Shown here: positions 18,580 through 26,326 of the stretch, in pieces
Position numbering within the stretch: the stretch's first letter is position 1
Layout of the letters: the number at the start of each line of letters is the position of its first letter
DNA from: JACJYE01 sp964432875
GTDB taxonomy: Bacteria > Bacteroidota > Bacteroidia > Chitinophagales > Saprospiraceae
NCBI GenBank assembly: GCA_964432875.1
Contig: CAYSPJ010000039.1
Coordinates: 1-41,983, forward strand
DNA: 41,983 nt
Direction: 5' to 3'
The notes under the pieces: model-generated
What the model was told of the DNA's origin: nothing
The model's database searches: none
The model's input: only the letters and a program-made list of their open reading frames with translations
Made by a program: the position numbers and the translations under genes

Positions 18580-21141
18580 TTACTGCTGTTGGCCTTGAAA
18601 GCGGATTTCCACCCGGCGGTTCATCGCCCTCCCCGCTTCAGAATCATTGGAGGCAAGGGGTTGAGCCAGGCCGTAGCCGCGGGCGCTGACCTGCTCTGGC
18701 TGGCAGCCCTGGGCCAGGAGATAAGCTCGCGCCGCATCCGCGCGGTTTTGTGAAAGCTGCTGGTTGTAATCTGCCCCACCTACATTATCGGTATGCCCGG
18801 CGATTTCTACGCTAAGCCCCTCCGCTTTGACCAGTGCGGCCAGGCGGTTCAATTCGGGATAAGATTCCGGCTTGATGTCGTATTTATCCGTTTCAAAGAA
18901 AAGGTTCTTTAGCCGCAGCGTAATCCCCCCCTCCTGCACTTCCTCGATAGTGGGCACGATGATATCCTTTTCGACGACCAGGTTTTCAGTGATGCCGCGC
19001 AGGTCCAGGTTATCACCTACCGGGTAGAGCTTCTCCCCGGTGACGGTGTAGCTATAGAGCTTGCCAGCAGGCAGGACAAAGAAGAATTCCCCGCTTTGCG
19101 GGTCGGGCAGGATGATACCGGCAGGCTGGCCAGCGCCGAGGTCTTCCAGGGCGATTTGCCCTTGCACAGGCCGGCCATGAGTGCCCAGCAAGCGGCCCTT
19201 GATCGTAGCCAGAGGATCGGGGCGGTGCTGCTCTGGCACCCCCACGGTAAAAATATCTTCATGCCCCTCGGGCGTGCCGGCTGAAAAGTAAGCCAAGTTG
19301 CCCGCAGTGGTGATGCGATAGCCCCAGTCGTTGCCGCTGCCGTTGATTTCCTTGCCGAGGTTGATGGGCGGCGACCAGTCCAGCCAGCCCTCGCCGAGGC
19401 GTTTGGTGACGAAAACATCGAGCTTGCCCAGGCCGCCATGGCCGCTGGAGCTGAAGTAGAGCGTACGCATGTCGGGATGTAGAAAGGGCGAACGCTCTTC
19501 GAAAGGCGTATTCAGTACCGGCCCCAGGTTGATGGGTGCCCCCCAGGTATCGTCGGCCTGGCGCAAGGAGACGAAAAGGTCGATGTTATCGTGGTTGCGC
19601 GCGCCTACTACGTCTAAGGACCGAGCAGCAAGTATGACCGCTTCGCGGTTGCTGGCAAAAGTAGTAGTGCCCTGCCATTCAGGCCGGATTTCCTGGGGGA
19701 AGAAGTGCTCGGGGCTAGACCAGCCCTCCGCAGTTTTATTGACGTATTTCACCAGCCCCCCATCGAACATCAACAAAGTGGAGCCGTCGGCGGAGAGCGC
19801 CAGCGGGGCTTCGTGTTTTTTAGGGTCATCAAAGCCCTTGAGGGCTTCGGCTTTAGCCCATCCCTCGCCCTTGCGCTCGGCCAGGTAGACATCTTCGCTA
19901 TCGCCAAAAAAGCGGCAAAAGAACAGCATTTCCCCATCCGCAGAAATGACGGGGGCATACTCGCTCCAATAGGAATTGACGGCGCTGCCCAGGCTGATCG
20001 GTTTCAAGCCTTCTGCTGGCGCTTGCAGGGCGGCCAGTAAGCCTTGGATGCGAGCATCTCCTGCGCCAAAATAGGGCGCAAAGGTTTGCACCGTTTCCGC
20101 AGCGCGCTCCCACTGCCCCTCGTCCAGGTTAAGCGCGATGAGCTGCTGTAAAGCGATAAAAGCTTTTTGCACGGGTGCGCCCAGCTCGATATAGCGTTGA
20201 TAAGCCTCGCGGCGGTTTTCAGCAAAGCCTGCCTTCAGGTCGGGAGCCAGGCGAGCAGCGGTGAGCGCACGCTGGATATTGAAGGACTCGGCATAATCCG
20301 GGAAGCGGTTTTGGAAGCCCAGCAGGTCGCTCAAATCACCGGTGAGATAGTGGTAGGAATAAATCACCTCTGCGGTTTGGGGCAAGTAGCGGTAGTCGCT
20401 GCCGCGCAGCAGGTTTTCCGCCCGGGTAATGTAGGGCGCCTGGCGCAAGGCAGCGCTCAGCGGGCCATCGAGCCGGGCGGCGGTGGGCGGATAGTCCTTC
20501 AGCAGCGCCAAAAGGCTGAGTAAATCCGTGCTGTCGCGCTGGCTAAAGAATGCCATAAAGACGGCATCATCCAAAGCAGGGATCAGCTCCGCCCGGTATT
20601 CGCGCAATGGGCCTTGCTGTGCGAGGGCAAAATTCCGGAGGGAATCGTAATCATTGCCCAGTTTCAGCTCCTCGAATTTCAGCTCCAGGAAAGCGCCCAT
20701 TGCCTGGCGCTCCAAATCCTGGCTCAGGCGCTGGTAGCGGTCGAGGTAGCGGAGCATAGCTTGGCTAGAGTGCTGCTGGAAAGCATACTCCAGCCCTTGA
20801 GTGTTCAACTGATTGCGCAGCTTGCTCATGGCTGCCCGGTTTATCCCCTGGCGTTCCATTTTTTGCTGCTGCCCCTTGCTTAAGCGGCCGAAATGGCGCA
20901 GTGCCAGGCGCAAGTAATCATAGGCTGTATCCGGCTGGTAAGCGGCATAGCCCGGTTCGGCGTAGAGGCGGGCAAGGCCGTAGAGCACTTCTACGGAGGT
21001 AGCGTTGTCTTTGAGGGCATCATGCAGGGCCAGGGCTGCTGCCTCATATTCGCCGGCTTCAACCTGCTGTAGCGGCTGTTGAGCCAGGACGGCCGAGTTG
21101 GCCAAGATTCCAAAAATAAAAATCAACCCGTAAAAGCGCAT
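18580..21141 (-). CDS. OmpA-family outer-membrane protein with helical-repeat N-terminus and PD40 propeller
   Basis: 853 residues from the ATG at 21141, which follows an AGAGG at a good distance and starts a clean signal peptide (MRFYGLIFIFGILANSAVLAQ). An upstream TTG at 21165 is in frame but less likely. Residues ~25-370 are helical and TPR-like (AGEYEAAALALHDALKDN...EVLYGLARLY). Residues ~380-630 carry WD40-like PD40 strands (VISADGEMLFFCRFFGDSEDVYLAER, SPFLHPDMRTLYFSSSGHGGLGKLDVFV). A short carboxypeptidase-regulatory-like domain follows (~635-730). The C-terminal OmpA domain (~740-853) has LFFETDKYDIKPES, VEIAGHTDNVGG, YNQQLSQNRADAARAYL and NRRVEIRF, the peptidoglycan-binding signature. 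This architecture is common in Bacteroidota; relatives include the T9SS component PorE/SprE-like proteins, but I cannot assign it to that role. Confidence 0.9.
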   Translation of the reverse strand: MRFYGLIFIFGILANSAVLAQQPLQQVEAGEYEAAALALHDALKDNATSVEVLYGLARLYAEPGYAAYQPDTAYDYLRLALRHFGRLSKGQQQKMERQGINRAAMSKLRNQLNTQGLEYAFQQHSSQAMLRYLDRYQRLSQDLERQAMGAFLELKFEELKLGNDYDSLRNFALAQQGPLREYRAELIPALDDAVFMAFFSQRDSTDLLSLLALLKDYPPTAARLDGPLSAALRQAPYITRAENLLRGSDYRYLPQTAEVIYSYHYLTGDLSDLLGFQNRFPDYAESFNIQRALTAARLAPDLKAGFAENRREAYQRYIELGAPVQKAFIALQQLIALNLDEGQWERAAETVQTFAPYFGAGDARIQGLLAALQAPAEGLKPISLGSAVNSYWSEYAPVISADGEMLFFCRFFGDSEDVYLAERKGEGWAKAEALKGFDDPKKHEAPLALSADGSTLLMFDGGLVKYVNKTAEGWSSPEHFFPQEIRPEWQGTTTFASNREAVILAARSLDVVGARNHDNIDLFVSLRQADDTWGAPINLGPVLNTPFEERSPFLHPDMRTLYFSSSGHGGLGKLDVFVTKRLGEGWLDWSPPINLGKEINGSGNDWGYRITTAGNLAYFSAGTPEGHEDIFTVGVPEQHRPDPLATIKGRLLGTHGRPVQGQIALEDLGAGQPAGIILPDPQSGEFFFVLPAGKLYSYTVTGEKLYPVGDNLDLRGITENLVVEKDIIVPTIEEVQEGGITLRLKNLFFETDKYDIKPESYPELNRLAALVKAEGLSVEIAGHTDNVGGADYNQQLSQNRADAARAYLLAQGCQPEQVSARGYGLAQPLASNDSEAGRAMNRRVEIRFQGQQQ

Positions 21142-21207
21142 GTGCCTCTGTTTTTTGCTTGACAAGATAACGCATTGTAAGCCCCCTCTGTTCTGTCTCC
21201 CCTCTGG

Positions 21208-22413
21208 TTAAAACGACCAGGCCAGCCTGATATCCCCAAAATCTGCGACATGGCGGTGGGCTTTGAGGCTCATGCCGGCTGAAATCCGCTCGCTAGCCCT
21301 GAACATCAGGCTGTAGCGCTGGTACAAATCATCGCCGACGCGGTAGGGCTTGTAGAGATAAACGCCGAGTTGTTGGCTAAAGATAAAGCGGCCCAGCAAG
21401 AACTCATGCCCCAAGGCCAAGCCCCCCATTTGCGGGCTTTCCTCCCGCCCGGCCTGCGCGATCTGAAAGCGTGTGCCGTTATCATACATTAATTCTCCAC
21501 CCAAGGTCAGGGCGTTGATGCGCCCCAGCTGCCGGCTGCCCTTTACTTCGATACCCGGGCTAAAGAGGTACAATTTGCTCTGCGGCTCTTTAAAAGCCAG
21601 GAAGAAGGCTACATCCAGCCGGGATTGAGGCGGCCCCGACTGTCGCCAGTCTTTTTTTTCGCGATTGATAAAGGTAGGGGGGGTGAGGTAACGGCCGACC
21701 CCCAAAGCTGCCGTGGGCCAGTTGATACCCTTGTTGGGCTCGCGGATACCGCCATTAGAAAAGTGGTTATAGACCAGCGTCATATCCAGCATCCATTGGG
21801 GGCTAAGGCGCCAGTTTAGCGAGCCGCCAAGCTGCAAAGGCATGGCCAGGTAGGTACTGTAGCTCTGGTTGAGGGGGTTGTGGATGGGATCGTAAGGCTT
21901 GGACTGGTAAGCCAGGCCCATGCCCGCCCGCACGGAGAAGCTAACCTTCCGCCAGGGGGCAAACACCGGTTCGATATAAAACAAGCCAATCGCGCCATAG
22001 CCCAGGATATCGGGCTGGTCGTAATCCCAGAAGGTGAGGGATGCCCCCAGGCGTGGGTAGCAATGACAGGATTCCCAGGCTTGGGCAGAGGTCTTGTGCC
22101 AGGCCAGGTCCAATTCCAGGCCGTAAGGGTTGGAGTGCCGCACCGGCACCAATTCGCGGCTATGGATGAGGACGAAGCCGTAGTGCCCCTTTAGCCCGTA
22201 CATGCGGACCAAGCCAGCGCTATCGCTGGGCGGTGGCGGCACCAGGTGGCCGTAGGCTGGGAAGCTGAGCGCCAGACTGAGTATGCCCAAACACAGCACC
22301 CGGCTCAGCCAGCTTCGGACAATGGCGGAGGGAGAAACAAAGTCAGTGCCCGCCCTGCTTCCAGGATGGGCGGCCAGGCAACAAAAATAAGTATGCTGCC
22401 TCTTGATCTTCAT
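21208..22413 (-). CDS. PagL-like acyloxyacyl hydrolase family outer-membrane protein
   Basis: 401 residues. The ATG at 22413 lies 1 nt after the RNase D stop codon, which suggests translational coupling and supports this start, although it gives a long n-region before the hydrophobic segment (LSRVLCLGILSLALSFPAYG). The rest is a beta-rich outer-membrane barrel ending in Phe. The segment VYNHFSNGGIREPNKGIN contains the H-x-S-N motif of lipid A 3-O-deacylases (PagL family), with His217 and Ser219. In Pseudomonas PagL the third catalytic residue is a Glu 12 positions after the Ser; here that position is Asn231, so activity is uncertain. If active it would remove an acyl chain from lipid A in the outer membrane. 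It is longer than PagL (~150-170 residues) but similar in length to Bacteroidota acyloxyacyl hydrolase homologues. Confidence 0.7.
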   Translation of the reverse strand: MKIKRQHTYFCCLAAHPGSRAGTDFVSPSAIVRSWLSRVLCLGILSLALSFPAYGHLVPPPPSDSAGLVRMYGLKGHYGFVLIHSRELVPVRHSNPYGLELDLAWHKTSAQAWESCHCYPRLGASLTFWDYDQPDILGYGAIGLFYIEPVFAPWRKVSFSVRAGMGLAYQSKPYDPIHNPLNQSYSTYLAMPLQLGGSLNWRLSPQWMLDMTLVYNHFSNGGIREPNKGINWPTAALGVGRYLTPPTFINREKKDWRQSGPPQSRLDVAFFLAFKEPQSKLYLFSPGIEVKGSRQLGRINALTLGGELMYDNGTRFQIAQAGREESPQMGGLALGHEFLLGRFIFSQQLGVYLYKPYRVGDDLYQRYSLMFRASERISAGMSLKAHRHVADFGDIRLAWSF

Positions 22414-22414
22414 T

Positions 22415-23602
22415 TCATCGGTCTATCCTTGGCAATAAAATAATCCGGTCTGGCTCCAGCTGCATTTCCAGTTCGGTAGCGGAAGCCAGCCACTCCAGGA
22501 AATAGGCGCCGAGGAACTCCTTGCGCCATCCGGCTTGCAACAGCTCCAGCGCGTTCTCATCTTTAGCGCGGATTTTCCGGATGGCATTGCGCGGCAACGC
22601 AACATTAACGGATATATCCTCTTCCAGGCACTTGTACTTGATGGCTAGGTAGAGCATCTCGATGGTCGTTTCCTCCTTGGGGTTTTCCTCTTCTTCCGAA
22701 GGCAGGCGGCCCAGCACCGCACGTTCCTCGGCCGTGATCTCCTGAGCATATAGTTGGGCAAAAGTTTCGCCAAAGCGGTCCACCAGCTTATCGGGTACAC
22801 GGCGGTTGTGCTTCAAAGCTTCCGGCCCCGACGGGATGCCGCGGATAATGTGGCTGAGGTACTTCGCCGGCAATACCATTTCCTTGGAATGGTTGCGCGA
22901 CTTGGCCATCTGCCGGCGCCAATCGAGCAAACGGATCAGGAAAACCTGCTCCCGCTCGTTGAGCGACTTCATCATGTTGTTGTTCAGCGCTTCGTTGTAG
23001 GGGTCTTTTTCGTAATACAGCTCCGTCTCCCATTGGCGGACTTCCTCCTGGGCCCAGTGCAGCCGCCCCATGGCTTCCAGTTTGCCGCTCAGGCTTTTCC
23101 ACAAAGCGGGCAAGGGCTTCACATCGTCAATGGCATACTGGATATGCCGGTGGGTGAGCGGGCGGCTCTCCCAATCTGCTACCGCAAAGCCCTTCTTCAG
23201 GAACTTCTTGAGTTCGCCCTCTACCAGTTTGCGGAACGAGACCGGGTATTTATAGCCCACAAAAGCCGAGGCTACCTGGGTATCAAAAACATTACGGGGC
23301 ATGACGCCATAGAGATCATTCAGCAAACGGTAATCATTTTCACCCGCATGGGTGATTTTGACGATATTGGGGTCCGAGATCAAGCGCAAGAAGGGCGCCA
23401 TGTCTTTCAAGCGCAAGGGGTCAATGAGGAACACCCCCTTTTCGGAATAAACCTGGATGAGGCAGAGGCTGGTAATAAAGCGTTTCTCTCCGACAAATTC
23501 GGTATCGAACGCCATCCAGGTAATGTCGCGGTGGTTTTCGTAAAAAGCTTCCAGTGCCGAAGCATCTTCAATCAGCGTATAAGCTGGCATAAGGTATGTC
23601 AT
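22415..23602 (-). CDS. rnd: Ribonuclease D (DEDDy 3'-5' exonuclease with HRDC domain)
   Basis: 395 residues. The 3'-5' exonuclease domain has the DEDDy residues in order: Asp33 and Glu35 in MAFDTEFVG, Asp90 in THAGENDYRLL, and Tyr156 and Asp160 in YAIDDVKPL. An HRDC domain follows (LNEREQVFLIRLLDWRRQMAKS, residues ~210-290), and a second helical region completes the usual RNase D length. The enzyme trims 3' ends of tRNA precursors and other small RNAs in the cytoplasm. The ATG at 23602 is used here; an alternative ATG at 23590 is four codons downstream and neither has a clear Shine-Dalgarno. It lies 78 bp after the carboxylase gene, and its stop nearly abuts the start of the PagL-like gene. 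Confidence 0.92.
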   Translation of the reverse strand: MTYLMPAYTLIEDASALEAFYENHRDITWMAFDTEFVGEKRFITSLCLIQVYSEKGVFLIDPLRLKDMAPFLRLISDPNIVKITHAGENDYRLLNDLYGVMPRNVFDTQVASAFVGYKYPVSFRKLVEGELKKFLKKGFAVADWESRPLTHRHIQYAIDDVKPLPALWKSLSGKLEAMGRLHWAQEEVRQWETELYYEKDPYNEALNNNMMKSLNEREQVFLIRLLDWRRQMAKSRNHSKEMVLPAKYLSHIIRGIPSGPEALKHNRRVPDKLVDRFGETFAQLYAQEITAEERAVLGRLPSEEEENPKEETTIEMLYLAIKYKCLEEDISVNVALPRNAIRKIRAKDENALELLQAGWRKEFLGAYFLEWLASATELEMQLEPDRIILLPRIDR

Positions 23603-23680
23603 TTAATTTTTTCGTGGTACGTGCTTAGTCTATTTGCTGGCGCGGTTGGCCGCTGCGCGGTTCATCGGTTTCGCTCAATT

Positions 23681-25222
23681 CTACAAGGGTATATTCCCAT
23701 GCTTCTTTTTTGGCAAAACGCGCAGTTTGTTTTCCAACATCGCGAACGCTTTGATGAGCTTGCGGCGGCTATCGCGCGGATCGATTACTTCATCGACGAA
23801 GCCACGGCTGGCCGCGCGGTAAGGATTGGCAAATTTCTCCTGGTATTCGCGCTCTTTCTCCGCCAGCATCGCCTCCGGCTCGGCGGCCTCCTGGATCTCG
23901 CGGCGGAAGATGATTTCTGAAGCGCCCTTGGCCCCCATCACGGCAATCTCTGCTGCAGGCCAGGCGAAATTCATATCGGCCCCGATATGCTTGGAGTTCA
24001 TCACGTCATAGGCGCCCCCATAAGCTTTACGGGTGATGAGGGTGACCCGGGGCACGGTAGCCTCGCTGAAGGCGTAGAGCAGCTTGGCACCATTGACGAT
24101 GATGCCGTTCCACTCCTGATCGGTGCCCGGCAGGAAGCCCGGCACGTCTACCAATACCAGCAAGGGGATATTGAAACAGTCGCAAAAACGTACAAAGCGC
24201 GCGCCTTTTTTGGAGCTATTCACATCCAAGACCCCGGCCAGGGCGATAGGCTGGTTGCCCACGATGCCGATACTGCGGCCTGCCAGGCGGGCAAAACCTA
24301 CGACGATATTGTCGGCATAATGTTCGTGCACCTCGAAAAAAGAAGCCTCATCCACAATACCCTGGATGACCTCGCGCATATCGTAGGGCTGGTTGGCTAC
24401 CTCCGGCACGATATCGCGCAGGGCCTCGCGGAACTCTTCCTTGACCTCATAAGGCTGCGCGTGTGCTTTCTCTTCGTTGTTTTGCGGCAGGTAGCTCAAC
24501 AGTTTTTTGATCTTGGCGATGCAGTCCAGGTCATTAGCGGCCGTGAGGTGGGTGACCCCCGACTTGAAGGCATGAGCCGAAGCGCCACCGAGCTCCTCGG
24601 CCGTCACCTCTTCATTGGTCACGGTTTTGACTACGTTGGGGCCCGTCACGAACATGTAGGAGGTATGCTCCACCATGATGGTAAAGTCGGTCATGGCCGG
24701 AGAGTAAACTGCGCCGCCTGCACAGGGGCCCATAATGGCCGATATCTGCGGGATGACGCCAGAAGCCATGACGTTGCGGTAGAAAATATCGGCATAGCCG
24801 CCCAGGGAGCTGACGCCTTCCTGGATGCGGGCGCCGCCGGAATCGTTCAGGCCGATGAGGGGCGCGCCATTTTCCATGGCCAAATCCATGATTTTACAAA
24901 TCTTCTCGGCATGGGTCTCAGAGAGTGAACCGCCGAAGACGGTAAAATCCTGGGCAAAGACATAAACCAGGCGGCCGCCGATGGTGCCATAACCCGTGAT
25001 GACCCCATCGCCCAGATAGACCTGTTTGTCCATACCAAAATCGCTGGAGCGATGGGTCACCAGCATGCCAATCTCCTCAAAAGAGCCTTGGTCGAGCAGG
25101 TAGTGGATGCGCTCGCGGGCCGAGAGCTTGCCCTTGGCATGCTGCTGGTTGATGCGCTGCTCCCCTCCGGCTTCCATAGCCTGGGCGATTTTCTCCTGCA
25201 GTCCTTCCAATTTTTCTTTCAT
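23681..25222 (-). CDS. Acyl-CoA (propionyl-CoA type) carboxylase beta chain
   Basis: 513 residues, ATG start, the normal length for a propionyl-CoA carboxylase beta subunit. It is a carboxyltransferase with both halves present. The N-terminal half has SARERIHYLLDQGSFEEIG, the acyl-CoA-binding DSGGARIQEGV and the oxyanion-hole-type GPCAGGAVYSPAMTDF. The C-terminal half has VDVPGFLPGTDQEWNGII, GAKLLYAFSEATVPRVT, RKAYGGAYDVMNSK and WPAAEIAVMGAKGASEII. It transfers carboxyl from biotin to an acyl-CoA, most likely propionyl-CoA to methylmalonyl-CoA. The biotin carboxylase/carrier subunit is not in this window, so it must be encoded elsewhere. Substrate assignment is by overall resemblance. It is 7 bp downstream of the methyltransferase and almost certainly in the same transcript. 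Confidence 0.9.
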   Translation of the reverse strand: MKEKLEGLQEKIAQAMEAGGEQRINQQHAKGKLSARERIHYLLDQGSFEEIGMLVTHRSSDFGMDKQVYLGDGVITGYGTIGGRLVYVFAQDFTVFGGSLSETHAEKICKIMDLAMENGAPLIGLNDSGGARIQEGVSSLGGYADIFYRNVMASGVIPQISAIMGPCAGGAVYSPAMTDFTIMVEHTSYMFVTGPNVVKTVTNEEVTAEELGGASAHAFKSGVTHLTAANDLDCIAKIKKLLSYLPQNNEEKAHAQPYEVKEEFREALRDIVPEVANQPYDMREVIQGIVDEASFFEVHEHYADNIVVGFARLAGRSIGIVGNQPIALAGVLDVNSSKKGARFVRFCDCFNIPLLVLVDVPGFLPGTDQEWNGIIVNGAKLLYAFSEATVPRVTLITRKAYGGAYDVMNSKHIGADMNFAWPAAEIAVMGAKGASEIIFRREIQEAAEPEAMLAEKEREYQEKFANPYRAASRGFVDEVIDPRDSRRKLIKAFAMLENKLRVLPKKKHGNIPL

Positions 25223-25229
25223 GGTTAAA

Positions 25230-26033
25230 TCATTTTGTTTTTTGAATCACAAAGCCCTTTCCTACCGAATTTTTGACCGAAGAAAACAGGGCTTTGTCTA
25301 GTTTGATGATGGCATCCGTCAGCCCCACCAAAGCAGGCTCTTTCGTGCTGGGCCGCAGCGCCAGCTTTTTTGCCCGCTGGCCAGATAAGTTGGTGGAATT
25401 GGCTTTGAACACCCGCTGGATCATGCCGGTCCAGTACATTTCCAACAGCCCCACAAGATAGCCGCTCAAACTGTATTCTCCCAATACCTCCAGGCCGTTT
25501 TTCTGCGACCAGCTACGGAAATCCTGAGCGGAGACGAGGTACTCATGCCCAAAGGCATAGGCCCCCTGAGCGATTTTCCGCCTGGTAAAATAACTCAGGA
25601 TGCGGTTGATGGGATCATAAGTAAAAGGGAAGTGCAGGGAAGGGAAGGTAATCAGCGCTATACCCCCCGGCTTGAGTACCCGGCTGACTTCCTCGACCAT
25701 GCGCTCCGGCTTCCCGACGTGCTCGATGACGTCAACCGAGGTGATCAGGTCGAAAGTGTTGTCGGGAAAGCTCAAGTTCAGGGCATCTTCTACGGCATAC
25801 TCCAGCTTGGGCAGGCCGCTGTTGAGCGCCCGGGCATAAGCGACATCCTCTTCATTGATATCGCAAGCGGTCAAATGGCCGCAGTATTGAGCGATCATGC
25901 TATCGTAATCGCCTTCGCCGGTACCGAGGTTCAAGGCCCGGCTGAATGGCTGCTCACCAGCCAATTCCCGGAGTTTGCCCCGGATAAAGAGAAAGCGGTT
26001 GCGGTAAGTCGGGAACAATAATTTATAGTTCAT
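25230..26033 (-). CDS. Class I SAM-dependent methyltransferase
   Basis: 267 residues from the ATG at 26033 (MNYKLLFPTYRNRFLF). An in-frame TTG at 26105 would add an unlikely 24-residue extension that overlaps a promoter-like box. The Rossmann-type SAM site is clear: motif I ALNLGTGEGDYD, an acidic residue after the second strand (LTACDINEED), motif II-like ITSVDVIEHV and post-motif VLKPGGIALITFPS. This is the Methyltransf_11/UbiE-like group, which acts on small molecules, lipids or quinones. The C-terminal ~90 residues (SLSGYLVGLLEMYWTGMIQRVF) are hydrophobic and may touch a membrane or lipid substrate. The substrate cannot be told from sequence. First gene of the run that continues into the carboxylase beta chain. 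Confidence 0.85.
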   Translation of the reverse strand: MNYKLLFPTYRNRFLFIRGKLRELAGEQPFSRALNLGTGEGDYDSMIAQYCGHLTACDINEEDVAYARALNSGLPKLEYAVEDALNLSFPDNTFDLITSVDVIEHVGKPERMVEEVSRVLKPGGIALITFPSLHFPFTYDPINRILSYFTRRKIAQGAYAFGHEYLVSAQDFRSWSQKNGLEVLGEYSLSGYLVGLLEMYWTGMIQRVFKANSTNLSGQRAKKLALRPSTKEPALVGLTDAIIKLDKALFSSVKNSVGKGFVIQKTK

Positions 26034-26101
26034 ACGCTGTTTCAATCTTGAAGCGCCCTGCCGTGAAATTGAGCCCTCAAGGCTATGCGGCGGCACCGGG
26101 C

Positions 26102-26109
26102 GCAAAAAT
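26102..26109 (-). promoter_or_regulatory. Candidate Bacteroidota -7 promoter box
   Basis: The minus strand reads TATTTTTG, a full match to the Bacteroidota sigma -7 consensus TAnnTTTG, ~70 bp upstream of the methyltransferase ATG. There is no TTTG/TTG at the expected -33 position; instead that region is the pyrimidine-rich heptamer array (CCTTTAA-like). A match of this length can arise by chance in such sequence, so this is a candidate only. Confidence 0.4.
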
Positions 26110-26112
26110 AGA

Positions 26113-26161
26113 AAGTAAAGGGGAAAGAGGGAAGGATAAAGGGGAAAGGTTAAAGGTTAAA
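26113..26161. repeat. Degenerate heptanucleotide array upstream of the methyltransferase
   Basis: Seven consecutive 7-mers of the pattern G-G-N-N-A-A-A (for example GGGGAAA, GGATAAA, GGGGAAA, GGTTAAA, GGTTAAA) can be read with constant period on the plus strand. On the minus strand they are CT-rich and sit immediately upstream of the TATTTTTG box, where a -33 element would be. Change in unit number would change promoter geometry. Confidence 0.65.
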
Positions 26162-26163
26162 GT

Positions 26164-26181
26164 GGGGGGGCAAAAAAAAAA
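26164..26181. repeat. Adjacent homopolymer tracts G7 and A10
   Basis: Seven G (26164-26170), one C, then ten A (26172-26181). Such tracts are slippage-prone. They lie in the 293-bp intergenic region between the divergent methyltransferase and the 735-residue protein, next to the heptamer array. I see nothing else definite in that intergenic region apart from the -7-like box. Confidence 0.7.
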
Positions 26182-26326
26182 CAGATCATTCTTTCTCGAG
26201 GCCTTCCAAAAACCGAGCCGTACTCCAAGTCGTTATTTAATGATAAGAGCCTGTTTTTGCGCTTGAGCCCCAGTGTCTGCGCTACCGCGGCCTGAAAACA
26301 ATCGATAAATCAAAAATCAGGACAAA

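Noticed and set aside
22754..23920. Plus-strand open frame of 388 codons
   Set aside because: Runs antisense across the RNase D and carboxylase genes, both of which have complete catalytic motifs.
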